Below are positions 6,690 through 14,356 of a DNA stretch of 19,066 nucleotides, in pieces (positions within the stretch are counted from its first letter, which is position 1; the number at the start of each line of letters is the position of its first letter). The position numbers and the translations under genes are program-made. The stretch covers positions 1 to 19,066 of the forward strand of contig CAQPRV010000111.1 of assembly GCA_948857205.1 (NCBI GenBank), in the 5' to 3' direction. The stretch comes from an uncultured Clostridia bacterium. Its GTDB lineage: Bacteria > Bacillota > Clostridia > TANB77 > CAG-508. Below the pieces are notes generated by a model that was not told the DNA's origin, did no database searches, and saw only the letters and a program-made list of their open reading frames with translations.

Positions 6690-8919
6690 TTACATCATAT
6701 TATTAGGATTAACATCAATTGACATTTTTGTTGTTTTAATATTTTTTTTATAGAATTTTTTTAAGCATTCATTTAAAATATTATTTATATCTTCATTCAT
6801 TTTTCCTTTAATAATCATTCTCCATCTATAACGATTTTGAAGCTTATCAATAGGAGCTGGCACAGGTTTAAATACCATACAAGATTTTGATAACCTTGGT
6901 TTTAAATATGTATATATGCCATTACTTATTTTTATTATTTCTTGTTCTATTAAACTACTAAAACTAATCCTTATTATATCGCAAAATGGAGGATATTTCA
7001 ACTGTTCTCTTAATGCAATCTCAGTTTCATAAAAAATATCATAATTTTGCTCTTTTGAACATTGTATACTAAATTCATCTGGATTATAGGTTTGAATTAT
7101 CACCTTACCTGATAATTTATCTCTTCCAGCTCGTCCGAGCTACTTGTGTTAATATTTGAAAGGTTCTTTCACTTGCTCTATAATCATCAATATTTAATGA
7201 ACTGTCTGCTGCAATTACACCAACTAAAGTAACTTTTGGAAAATGATGCCCTTTTACAACCATTTGTGTTCCTATTAATATGTCAATATTTTCTTCTCTA
7301 AATTTGTTTAAGATTTGTTCATGTGAATTTTTCTTAGTGACTGTATCAACGTCCATACGAAGGGTTGTAGCGTTTGGAAATTGCTTTTGTATTTCTTGCT
7401 CTAATTTTTGAGTTCCTGTACCAAAATATCTTATTTTATCACTATGACATTCTGGACAAACAGTTACTACATCCTGTTCATATCCACAATAATGACATTT
7501 TAACTTATTTTCATAACTATGATAAGTTAAACTAATATTACAATTTTTACATTTAATAGTATGTCCACAAGTTCTGCACATTATAAAGGTTGAATAACCT
7601 CTTCTATTTAAAAATAATATTGTTTGTGTTTTTTGTTGCAAATTTTTTTCTATTTCAGTATATAAATCTACACTTAACATAGAATGATTTCCATTTGCCA
7701 ATTCTTGCTTTAAGTCAATTATCTTAACTTCTGGTAAAGATGCTTGATTTGCTCTTTTTGTTAAAGTTAAAAGTTCTATTTCTTTATTTTCTTTTGCTTT
7801 ATAAAACATGTTAATATCAGGCGTTGCACTCCCTAATAGTAAAGGACATTTACTTTTTTCAGCAATATATTTTGCTACTTCTTTTGCATCATATCTTGGG
7901 TTTGATTCTGATTTATAAGAACTATCATGTTCCTCATCTATTATAATTATTCCTAATTCTTTCACTGGAGCAAAAATTGCAGACCTTGCTCCTATTATTA
8001 TTTTCGCTTTATCATTTTTTATTTTTTCCCATTCGTCATGTCTTTCTCCTATTGATAATTTACTATGTATTACTGCTATTTTTTCTTTACCAAATCTTGC
8101 TATAAATCTATCTATCATTTGTGGTGTAAGCGATATTTCTGGTACTAATAAAATTGATGATTTTTCTACTTCTAAAACTTTTTGTATTAATTGAATATAT
8201 ATTTCTGTTTTTCCTGAACCTGTTACACCATATAATAAAAAGCTTTTGTATTGATTTTCCTTTATTACTTTTTCTATTTTTTTATATGCTTGTTGTTGTT
8301 CTTGATTTAATTCTAAGTGATTTGTTTTTTCAATCTTTTTATTTATTATTGGATTTCTATCTATTTGTTTTTCTACAACTTCTAAATATCCATTTTTTAT
8401 TAAAGTGTTTATAATCGCTCTCGAACTGTCTGTAAACATTTCTATTTCTGGTATTGTAGCTCCTTCATTATTTTTTATAAAGTTTAATATTTTTATTTGC
8501 TTTTCAGATTTTATGTTTCCTGTTTCTATTTCAAATTCTATTTCTTCTATGTCTTTTTTTAAATATATTTCATTAATTTTTTTGTTTTGTATATCTTTTT
8601 CTTTGCTTTTTGTTCCAGGTGTGAGCATTAATTTTATGCAGTCTGATACATTACAATAGTATTTTTTTGCCATCCATTTTGCTAAGGTTATTTGTTCTTC
8701 TTTGATATTGCTTTCTAATTTGCTTATTTCTTTTACTGCATATTCTGATTTTTCTTTTATTCCTATTACAAAACCTTCTTCTAGCTTTTTTCCTTTTCCA
8801 AAGGGTACTAGTACTTTACTTCCTATTATTATTATTTCTTCTAATTCTTTTGGTATATAGTAATCAAAGGTTCTATTCAATTTTTTTGCTGTTCTGTTTA
8901 TTATAATTTCTGCTACCAT
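6690..8919 (-). pseudogene. priA: Primosomal protein PriA, frameshifted in motif VI
   Basis: PriA is the 3'-5' helicase that reloads the replisome at collapsed forks. The first frame (8919 to 7117) holds Walker A GVTGSGKT (231-238), DEEH (328-331), GSATPD, and a zinc site of eight cysteines (448, 451, 457, 460, 475, 478, 488, 491). Helicase motifs GTQMVVKGHHFP and ERTFQILTQVA follow. The protein should then read GRAGRDKLSGKVIIQTYNPD, but an extra base at 7137 turns GCT-GGA-CGA into GCT-CGG-ACG and leads to a stop six codons later. Removing it joins the second frame (to 6690), giving 742 residues, a normal length. The start at 8919 is chosen for AGGAG five bases upstream. As priA is usually kept intact, this may be a sequencing error, a real mutation or recoding at CGG. 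Confidence 0.9.
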
Positions 8920-8959
8920 CTTTTCTCCTATTATTTTTTTAGAAATTGCTTTTATTAAG

Positions 8960-8998
8960 AACAAATTAAAGAAAATCTTTGATTTTCTTTAATTTGTT
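8960..8998. repeat. Perfect 18-bp hairpin in the priA leader
   Basis: AACAAATTAAAGAAAATC (8960-8977) and its exact reverse complement (8981-8998) are separated by three bases. The hairpin ends 40 bases upstream of the priA start codon. No run of T follows on the minus strand, so it is not an ordinary terminator. It directly abuts the folded element at 8999-9052. Confidence 0.7.
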
Positions 8999-9052
8999 AT
9001 CGCCCAATTTGAGTTTTCGACTGTAAGGAGAAAATCTCAAAAGGCTAGCGAT
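8999..9052. other. Folded intergenic element of unknown type between CMP kinase and priA
   Basis: Nested complementary arms form one long interrupted stem: ATCGC (8999-9003) with GCGAT (9048-9052), CC with GG, and TTTGAGTTTTC (9008-9018) with GAAAATCTCAAA (9030-9041, one bulged T). These enclose an 11-base loop. The base composition is richer in G+C than its surroundings. It may be a structured RNA, a leader element or a small palindromic repeat. It shares CGCCCA, TTTCGA and a GA-rich segment in the same order with 11723-11757. Confidence 0.4.
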
Positions 9053-9075
9053 TGTATAAAAAAGACATAATATGT

Positions 9076-9104
9076 AAAGCTATTAACTTAAAATTAATAG
9101 CTTT
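9076..9104. other. Hairpin downstream of the CMP kinase gene
   Basis: AAAGCTATTAA (9076-9086) and TTAATAGCTTT (9094-9104) form a perfect 11-bp stem with a seven-base loop, 32 bases beyond the CMP kinase stop. On the minus strand a run of six T comes only 12 bases after the stem, so termination there would be weak. Partial termination or RNA stabilisation is possible. Confidence 0.45.
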
Positions 9105-9135
9105 TCATAATACTTGTTCTTTTATCTCATAATAT

Positions 9136-9693
9136 TTATTTTTCTAACCATTTTTTATACTCGCTTTTTATTTTATTTGCTACTTCTTCTGGTTTTAATT
9201 TAGTAGTATCTATAACTAAATCATAATTTGACATATCTTCTTTTCTTATTTTATATAAATTCCAATATCTTTCATTTTCTAGGTTAAATCTTTTTATAAT
9301 ATCTTGTTTTTGTTCTTCTATTGTATTAAAGGCTTCTGTTTCTTTTCTATTTGGATCTAGAAAAGCTCTTTCTGCTGCAACATCTATATCAACTTTTAAA
9401 TATACTTTAAAAGATTCTGGTACTGCATACCATCCTAAACGTGCATCAATAATAAAATTGTCATGGTCTTTTGCATATTCTGCTGCACTTTTTTCAATTT
9501 GTACATCTATTTCTGGATGTTTAGCTACATAGGTATTAAAACTTGTAATGCTTATCCCCATTTCTTTTGCTAATTTTCTTGCATATTCTCCATTTCTATA
9601 AATTCCAAAGTTTAATTCTTGCATTAATATTTTAGATACTGTACCTTTTCCACTTGCTAGATCACCTGATAATGCTATGATATGTTTTTTCAT
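9136..9693 (-). CDS. Archaeal-type cytidylate kinase-like P-loop kinase
   Basis: The 185-residue protein has a P-loop at the N terminus (ALSGDLASGKGT, about residues 7-18). It continues with features of the small cytidylate kinase family: YRNGEYARKLAKEMGIS, HPEIDVQIEKSA, the IDARLGW segment, the lid-like FLDPNRKETEAF and the C-terminal NYDLVIDTTKLKPEEVANKI. Such enzymes phosphorylate CMP or dCMP from ATP. It lies 17 bases after rpoZ, in the place that gmk and coaBC occupy in related operons. The residues after the P-loop are CMP-kinase-like rather than guanylate-kinase-like. Substrate choice is inferred from family only. Confidence 0.75.
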   Translation of the reverse strand: MKKHIIALSGDLASGKGTVSKILMQELNFGIYRNGEYARKLAKEMGISITSFNTYVAKHPEIDVQIEKSAAEYAKDHDNFIIDARLGWYAVPESFKVYLKVDIDVAAERAFLDPNRKETEAFNTIEEQKQDIIKRFNLENERYWNLYKIRKEDMSNYDLVIDTTKLKPEEVANKIKSEYKKWLEK

Positions 9694-9710
9694 TTTTTAA
9701 CCTTTTCTCC

Positions 9711-9905
9711 TTATTCTATTATTATTGTAACCTTCCCTTCTGCAATTTCATTTGCAGCTAAAGTAACTGGTGACTCTTCTTTTACATAGGTTTTAGGTTC
9801 ATCTCCATTTGCAATTTGTCTTGCACGTCTTGCAGTTGCAATAACTAATTCATATCTGTTTTTAGCTTTTGTTAATAATTCATTAACACTTGGTTTTACC
9901 ATCAT
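9711..9905 (-). CDS. rpoZ: RNA polymerase omega subunit
   Basis: Omega is the small subunit that helps assemble and stabilise the beta-prime subunit of RNA polymerase. The 64-residue protein matches the family in length and motifs: PSVNELLTKAKNRYELVIATARRARQI and PVTLAANEIAEGKVTI. AAGGAG precedes the double ATG at 9905/9902. It follows remA by 32 bases; in Bacillus gmk would lie between them. Confidence 0.93.
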   Translation of the reverse strand: MMVKPSVNELLTKAKNRYELVIATARRARQIANGDEPKTYVKEESPVTLAANEIAEGKVTIIIE

Positions 9906-9937
9906 TTTAAATCACTCCTTAAAAATTCTTTTAAATT

Positions 9938-10192
9938 TTATTCTTTATCTTCTGAGATAGTTTTATCCACCCTTCCTCCAACAGTTTCTGGTTGAACTGC
10001 TGATAATATCATATGTCCCGAATCCATAACTAATACTGCTCTTGTTCTTCTACCACAAGTAGCATCTACAGCTGTTTTATTGTCTTTCGCTTCTTGTACT
10101 AATCTTTTAATTGGAGCTGACTCTGGGCTTACTATTGCTACTATTCTTTCTGCTGATACAATATTTCCAAATCCTATATTTACTAATTGCAT
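9938..10192 (-). CDS. remA: Extracellular matrix regulatory protein RemA (DUF370)
   Basis: RemA is a small DNA-binding activator first known from biofilm matrix and osmoprotection genes in Bacillus. The 84-residue protein is strongly conserved: LVNIGFGNIVSAERIVAIVS, PESAPIKRLVQEA, ATCGRRTRAVLVMDSGH and ILSAVQPETVGGRV match the family almost throughout. It sits 17 bases after yicC, as in Bacillus (yloC-remA). The matrix role may not hold in this organism. Confidence 0.93.
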   Translation of the reverse strand: MQLVNIGFGNIVSAERIVAIVSPESAPIKRLVQEAKDNKTAVDATCGRRTRAVLVMDSGHMILSAVQPETVGGRVDKTISEDKE

Positions 10193-10209
10193 ATAATATA
10201 CATCCCTTT

Positions 10210-11085
10210 CTATTCTATATTTTGAACTTGTTCTCTTATGTTTTCTAATTCAGTTTTTATATCTATTACTGCATTTGTAATTTCTAGATTATTTGCTTTT
10301 GATCCTATTGTGTTTGTTTCTCTATTCATCTCTTGAATAATAAAGTCCAATTTTTTTCCTATTGCATCATTAGAATTTAGTAATTTTTCAAATTGTGCTA
10401 TATGACTATGCAATCTTGTTATTTCTTCTTCTATAGAACATTTATCAGCATAAATAACAACTTCTTGTGCTAATCTTGCTTGGTCAATTTCTTGGTTTAC
10501 TAAAATTTCTTTTATTCTACTTTCTAATTTTACTACATATTCTTCAATAAGTCTAGTAGATAAGACTGATATTTTTACTATTTTTTCTTTTATGTTTTCT
10601 ATTCTTTTTAATAAGTCCTTAGCCATTTTAGTTCCTTCAATTTTTCTCATTTCTATTAGTTTTTCTGTTGCTATTTTTGTAACTTCAAGTACTTCTTTTT
10701 GTATTTGTTCATCTTCTTGAATATTTTGTATACTTAATACATCTGGAAGTTTTGATATTTCTGTTACTTCTATATTTGAGCAAATATTTTGTTGTTGTGC
10801 TAAGGCTTTTAATTGATTTATGTACATTTCAGCTATTTCTGTATTTATTTTTATTTCTTTTCCTTCTGAAGAATTATTTTCAAAATTTATAAATACTTCT
10901 ATTTTCCCTCTGTTTATTTTTGAAGATATTTCTTGTTTTACTTTTTCTTCTAAATAGCTTATTGCTCTAGGCATTCTTATTGATATATCTAAATATCTAT
11001 GATTTACACTTTTTATTTCTATTTGATAATTTCTTAAATTTTGTGATAAATTTCCTTTACCATATCCTGTCATACTTTTAATCAT
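10210..11085 (-). CDS. YicC/YloC family endoribonuclease
   Basis: YicC-family proteins are endoribonucleases acting on RNA, including small RNAs in E. coli. The 291-residue product has the N-terminal YicC domain (MIKSMTGYGKG, IEIKSVNHRYLDISIRMPR) and the C-terminal DUF1732 domain. The DUF1732 domain shows EEITRLHSHIAQF, GKKLDFIIQEMNRETNTIGSK and ITNAVIDIKTELENIREQVQNIE. The start codon overlaps the stop of the preceding membrane-protein gene as ATGA, which suggests translational coupling. The yicC-remA-rpoZ order is conserved in Bacillota. Confidence 0.92.
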   Translation of the reverse strand: MIKSMTGYGKGNLSQNLRNYQIEIKSVNHRYLDISIRMPRAISYLEEKVKQEISSKINRGKIEVFINFENNSSEGKEIKINTEIAEMYINQLKALAQQQNICSNIEVTEISKLPDVLSIQNIQEDEQIQKEVLEVTKIATEKLIEMRKIEGTKMAKDLLKRIENIKEKIVKISVLSTRLIEEYVVKLESRIKEILVNQEIDQARLAQEVVIYADKCSIEEEITRLHSHIAQFEKLLNSNDAIGKKLDFIIQEMNRETNTIGSKANNLEITNAVIDIKTELENIREQVQNIE

Positions 11086-11633
11086 TTATGTTTTACCTCT
11101 TCTTTATTTCTTTTTTTGGCTTCTTTTTTTACTGGTTCATCTTTTTTTACTATATCTGAAATATCACTTAAACTTTTTAGATATTCATTTCTCTCTTTTG
11201 CATATATAATTGTTGCTTTTAAAACATAGTATATCGCAAAAATATAAGATGAAGTTACTGAATATAATCTGAAGTCATATTTGAATAATTTTATTATGTG
11301 CATTATTGATAAAGAATGCATTGCTAAAATTAATAGCTCTATTCCACTTATAGCTATTTTACCATTATCTTTTTTATAAGCAACTTCTAGTGCAACTAGC
11401 CCAGCAATTAAAAACATTCCTGCAAATACTTTTAAGTCTTCTCCTAATCTTTCTTGCTGCATTTTTGTAAAAGCTATATTTAAAATCATAAAATATAGTA
11501 TTAAGGCAATTGCTTTTATTATATTTTTGAATACTTTTTTTGCTATTTTTTGATATACATCCTCTGGTATATTTTTTCTTTTTTCATGTATATCTTTTAA
11601 ATCATCTTTTTTTACTTCTTCTTGTTTATTCAT
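11082..11633 (-). CDS. Four-helix membrane protein of unknown function
   Basis: The 183-residue protein has a charged N-terminal region (about 35 residues), then hydrophobic segments near residues 38-55, 65-84, 93-112 and 120-143, and a basic Lys/Glu-rich C-terminal tail. It looks like a four-pass inner-membrane protein with both ends in the cytoplasm. I do not recognise a family. Its stop codon overlaps the yicC start (ATGA). AAAGGA lies upstream of the ATG at 11633. It is separated from rsmE by 158 bases that hold the element described at 11723-11757. Confidence 0.8.
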   Translation of the reverse strand: MNKQEEVKKDDLKDIHEKRKNIPEDVYQKIAKKVFKNIIKAIALILYFMILNIAFTKMQQERLGEDLKVFAGMFLIAGLVALEVAYKKDNGKIAISGIELLILAMHSLSIMHIIKLFKYDFRLYSVTSSYIFAIYYVLKATIIYAKERNEYLKSLSDISDIVKKDEPVKKEAKKRNKEEVKHK

Positions 11634-11722
11634 ATTTTTTTATTCCTTTCTTGTATTAATACCTTATAGAAAACAGTAACATGATTAAATTTTTTTGACC
11701 TTTTAAATTAGTTTCCATGCTA

Positions 11723-11757
11723 CGCCCATTTTTTTGCTTTCGAGAAGATTTGTGTGC
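11723..11757. other. Intergenic element resembling part of the 8999-9052 element
   Basis: The plus strand reads CGCCCA (11723-11728), a T-rich stretch, TTTCGA (11738-11743), then GAAGATTTGTG. This is the order and rough spacing seen at 9001-9038, with about seven bases missing from the loop. A nearby CAAATT/AATTTG inverted repeat (11758-11777) may extend the fold. The similarity is judged by eye and is weak. Confidence 0.25.
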
Positions 11758-11791
11758 CAAATTTATAAAATGAATTTGTGCATAAAGTATT

Positions 11792-12541
11792 TTAGCTATC
11801 TAATTCATACATTATAATGCTTAATATATTTAAAGCAACTGTTTCTGTTCTTAATATTCTCTTTCCTAAAGTTATAATTTTTGCTCCATTTTTTTGTAAA
11901 TACTCTATTTCTGTACTGTCAATTCCACCTTCTGGTCCTATTAATACACCTATTTTAATTTCTTTATCTTGCTCATTTTTTATATCTTTCAATTCTTGTT
12001 TTAAAGTTGTCTCTTCTTCATTTTCATAGGCTACTATGAATTTATCATATTGTGAACATTTTTCGCAAATTTCGCTTATTTTTATTACAGGATTGATTTT
12101 TGGAATTATACTTCTTCCACTTTGTTTGCTTGCTACTTCTGATATTTTTTGCCACCTTTCAAGCTTTTTGTTTTTGTCTTTTTCATTTAGTTTTACAACA
12201 CATCTTTTCATTTCTACTGGTGCTATTTCATATACTCCTAATTCTACTGATTTTTGAATTACTAATTCCATTTTATCTGATTTGGGTAGTCCTTGATATA
12301 TTTTTACTTTTATTTTTGATTCTGCATTGTTTTCTGTCTTTTTTAGTATTTTACAGGTTATTTTTTCTTCTTCTAGTTTATCTATCTCACATATGTAGTC
12401 TTGTTGTGTGGTTTTATTACATATTTCAAGTTGGTCTCCACTTTTTTTTCTTAGTACATTTTTTATGTGATTTACATCTTTTCCCTGTATTGTTATTATA
12501 TTGTTTGTAATATTCTTATTTTCTATAAAAAATTTTGGCAT
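11792..12541 (-). CDS. rsmE: 16S rRNA (uracil1498-N3)-methyltransferase RsmE
   Basis: RsmE methylates N3 of U1498 in helix 44 of 16S rRNA using S-adenosylmethionine. The 249-residue protein has an N-terminal PUA-like domain (KDVNHIKNVLRKKSGDQLEICN). The C-terminal SPOUT domain shows YQGLPKSDKMELVIQKSVELGV, ERWQKISEVASKQSGRSIIP, the cofactor-binding VLIGPEGGIDSTEI and the knot motif LGKRILRTETVALNIL. AAAGGAG precedes the ATG at 12541. It is the first gene after a clear promoter and probably heads the long run of genes towards priA and fmt. Confidence 0.95.
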   Translation of the reverse strand: MPKFFIENKNITNNIITIQGKDVNHIKNVLRKKSGDQLEICNKTTQQDYICEIDKLEEEKITCKILKKTENNAESKIKVKIYQGLPKSDKMELVIQKSVELGVYEIAPVEMKRCVVKLNEKDKNKKLERWQKISEVASKQSGRSIIPKINPVIKISEICEKCSQYDKFIVAYENEEETTLKQELKDIKNEQDKEIKIGVLIGPEGGIDSTEIEYLQKNGAKIITLGKRILRTETVALNILSIIMYELDS

Positions 12542-12573
12542 GTGTGCTCCTTTATTTATTTCTTATGTTTTCT

Positions 12574-12602
12574 ATTATATGATTTTTATATATTTTTTTC
12601 AA
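12574..12602 (-). promoter_or_regulatory. Sigma-A-type promoter of rsmE
   Basis: On the minus strand TTGAAA (12597-12602) and a perfect TATAAT (12574-12579) are 17 bases apart. Transcription would begin near 12567, about 26 bases before the rsmE start codon. Confidence 0.8.
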
Positions 12603-12614
12603 GTATTATAAGAT

Positions 12615-12638
12615 AATCGTTTAAAATTTTAAGCGATT
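12615..12638. repeat. 24-bp near-perfect palindrome upstream of the rsmE promoter
   Basis: AATCGTTTAAAA is followed directly by TTTTAAGCGATT; only one base pair fails to match. The centre lies about 60 bases upstream of the expected rsmE transcription start. That suits a dimeric regulator site. No T-run terminator follows. Confidence 0.4.
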
Positions 12639-12753
12639 GCTTTACAAGAATTAAATAATAATACTTTAAAAATCCTTCTTGTTAATTTTGTATAGAACAA
12701 ATACTATTGTTATTTCATCTTTTTAAATTATATTAATATTTCTTAAAATAAAA

Positions 12754-12789
12754 AAAGACTTTATTCTTTTTATTTTGAATAAAGCCTTT
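12754..12789 (-). terminator. Intrinsic terminator of the rubrerythrin gene
   Basis: Read on the minus strand, AAAGGCTTTATTC pairs with GAATAAAGTCTTT (one G-T pair), and a T run follows. The stem begins seven bases after the rubrerythrin stop codon. Confidence 0.85.
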
Positions 12790-12796
12790 TTATTTA

Positions 12797-13336
12797 TTAA
12801 TAATTTTCTGCTTTTATTTCGAAGTATGCTTTTGGATGTGCACATACTGGGCAAATTTCTGGTGATTGTTTTCCTATTACTATGTGTCCACAGTTTCTAC
12901 ATTTCCATATTTTATCTCCATCACGGCTAAATACTAATCCATCTTCTACGTTCTCTAATAGTTTTTTGTATCTTGCTTCATGCTCTTTTTCTATTTCTCC
13001 AACTGCTTGGAATAGATATGCAATTTGGTCAAAACCTTCTTCTTTTGCTTCTTTTGCCATTCTGTCATACATGTCAGTCCATTCATAGTTTTCTCCTTCT
13101 GCTGCTGCTTTTAAGTTTTCTGATGTTGTTTTTATATCTCCACCTTGTAATAATTTAAACCATAGTTTTGCATGTTCCTTTTCGTTTTCAGCTGTTTCTA
13201 AAAATATTGCTGCTATTTGTTCGTATCCTTCTTTTTTTGCTTTACTTGCAAAGTAGGTATATTTATTTCTTGCTTGTGATTCTCCTGCAAAAGCTTCCAT
13301 TAAATTTTTTTCTGTTTTACTTCCTTTTAATTCCAC
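12797..13336 (-). CDS. Rubrerythrin
   Basis: Rubrerythrin reduces hydrogen peroxide in anaerobes. It uses a non-haem di-iron site and a rubredoxin-like iron centre that passes electrons from rubredoxin or NADH-dependent partners. The 179-residue protein has the ferritin-like di-iron helices with Glu19 (AFAGES), Glu52 and His55 (ENEKEH), and a second EIEKEH near residue 119. The C-terminal rubredoxin-like domain has Cys146/Cys149 (CRNC) and Cys162/Cys165 (CPVC). The start codon is GTG at 13336, supported by AAGGAGG seven bases upstream; no better ATG is near. It is a single-gene unit with its own promoter and terminator. Confidence 0.95.
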   Translation of the reverse strand: MELKGSKTEKNLMEAFAGESQARNKYTYFASKAKKEGYEQIAAIFLETAENEKEHAKLWFKLLQGGDIKTTSENLKAAAEGENYEWTDMYDRMAKEAKEEGFDQIAYLFQAVGEIEKEHEARYKKLLENVEDGLVFSRDGDKIWKCRNCGHIVIGKQSPEICPVCAHPKAYFEIKAENY

Positions 13337-13390
13337 TTGTTTTCCTCCTTATTTTTTTATTTAAAGTCTATATTATTCTTGTTTTATGTC

Positions 13391-13426
13391 TTTATTAATC
13401 AATTCTTTCTCTTTTTGATTAATAAA
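13391..13426. repeat. Perfect 12-bp inverted repeat in the rubrerythrin leader, possible operator
   Basis: TTTATTAATCAA (13391-13402) and TTGATTAATAAA (13415-13426) are exact reverse complements separated by 12 bases. They begin almost at the expected transcription start and end 55 bases before the GTG start. A redox or peroxide regulator site is plausible for this gene, but the sequence does not match the PerR or Rex consensus that I know. An RNA hairpin is the alternative. Confidence 0.5.
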
Positions 13427-13431
13427 TCTTT

Positions 13432-13463
13432 ATTATATTATCTTATATTTTTATATTTGTCAA
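13432..13463 (-). promoter_or_regulatory. Promoter of the rubrerythrin gene
   Basis: A perfect TTGACA -35 (13458-13463, minus strand) is followed by an AT-rich -10 region. TAATAT lies at the ideal 17-base spacing (13435-13440) and TATAAT at 20 bases (13432-13437). Which of the two is used cannot be decided by eye. Confidence 0.6.
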
Positions 13464-13505
13464 TAGCTATGTCTCTTACAAATAGACACTAAAAAAATTG
13501 ACCTT

Positions 13506-14342
13506 TTACATTCGATTTAATCGTTTTTTTCGTTGTTCTATAAAATAGTCTATATTATTAATATTTCCATAATGAAATAACATCTGTAAAATCATGTTTA
13601 CGATTCCATTAACTACAAACATTTCTGTTGTAGTTTCTAAGTTTGATTCACATATCTTCTTAAAATTCTCATAAGTATATAAATTTGTCATAGTTTCAGA
13701 TATTTTAGCATTCATATCAATTGGCTTTTTGAATTTTATATGTGCAAAAAGATAATATGTATCAGCCAATAATTCTTCTCTTTTTTTCTCATCTATTCTT
13801 TCTAAAATATTATAAAAATATTTTAATGTATTATATTGTAAAGATTTTATATAACTTATATGGTATGGATTCATCAATTCTACTATATTAGTGTTACTTT
13901 TTATTTTATACTTATGTAATAAATCAACATGATTATTTAGCAATTCTTCTAAATCTTTATTCTCCCAAGTTTTAATCTTAAAAGTAGATGTGTCTTTAAT
14001 TTTTTCAAGATATTGTTTACAAGAATTAGATAAAAAATTAGATGAAATAATTAAAAGTTTATCCACTTTTTCTGCTGAAGCCTAAGTGATAGCATTACTT
14101 ATTTTATCAGCTGGAACACCCTTTTCATAATGTTTGCATTCAATATACCATTTTTCTTCATATATTTTTTTATCAATATCTGTAATTATTAAACTTGCTT
14201 CAATATCTCTTCCACTATCAGATGGACTACTAGTTTTTCCTGTTCCTTTTCTCCAATTTATATTTTTAAAACCTAATTTTAATAATAAATCATAACATAG
14301 TTCTTCAAAATCAGTGGGACTTAATTCATTTAAATCTATCAT
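13506..14342 (-). pseudogene. Mrr-like restriction endonuclease, interrupted by an amber codon
   Basis: The frame opens at 14342 with LSPTDFEELCYDLLLKLGF, typical of the Mrr-like PD-(D/E)XK nuclease fold. It shows the catalytic residues Asp46 (SGRDIEA) and Glu68-Cys-Lys70 (WYIECKHY). A TAG at 14082-14084 follows SNAIT. The same frame then continues with ASAEKVDKLLIISSNFLS and TWENKDLEELLNNH, which are part of the same domain. The full product would be about 278 residues. A TGG-to-TAG change (a Trp after AIT) is the simplest explanation, though I have no relative to compare. The downstream segment (14066 on, GTG) is therefore not a separate gene. The C-terminal 120 residues are not recognised. 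It starts 14 bases after the MFS chimera. Confidence 0.75.
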
Positions 14343-14356
14343 ATTTTCTCTCTTCT

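Noticed and set aside
8999..9052. Integron attC site or a known riboswitch
   Set aside because: The GTTRRRY and RYYYAAC core sites are not present with the right spacing, no integrase is nearby, and the fold matches no riboswitch class that I know.
13464..13505. Attachment site at the left edge of the mobile region
   Set aside because: The other end of the element lies outside the window, so no repeat pair can be shown.
13506..14066. Separate gene for a 186-residue protein
   Set aside because: It is in the same frame as the nuclease upstream, only a TAG lies between, and its first residues continue the nuclease domain.
14082..14084. TAG read as pyrrolysine or another amino acid
   Set aside because: No sign of a pyrrolysine system is visible, the position is not a known site for it, and a Trp codon mutation is simpler.
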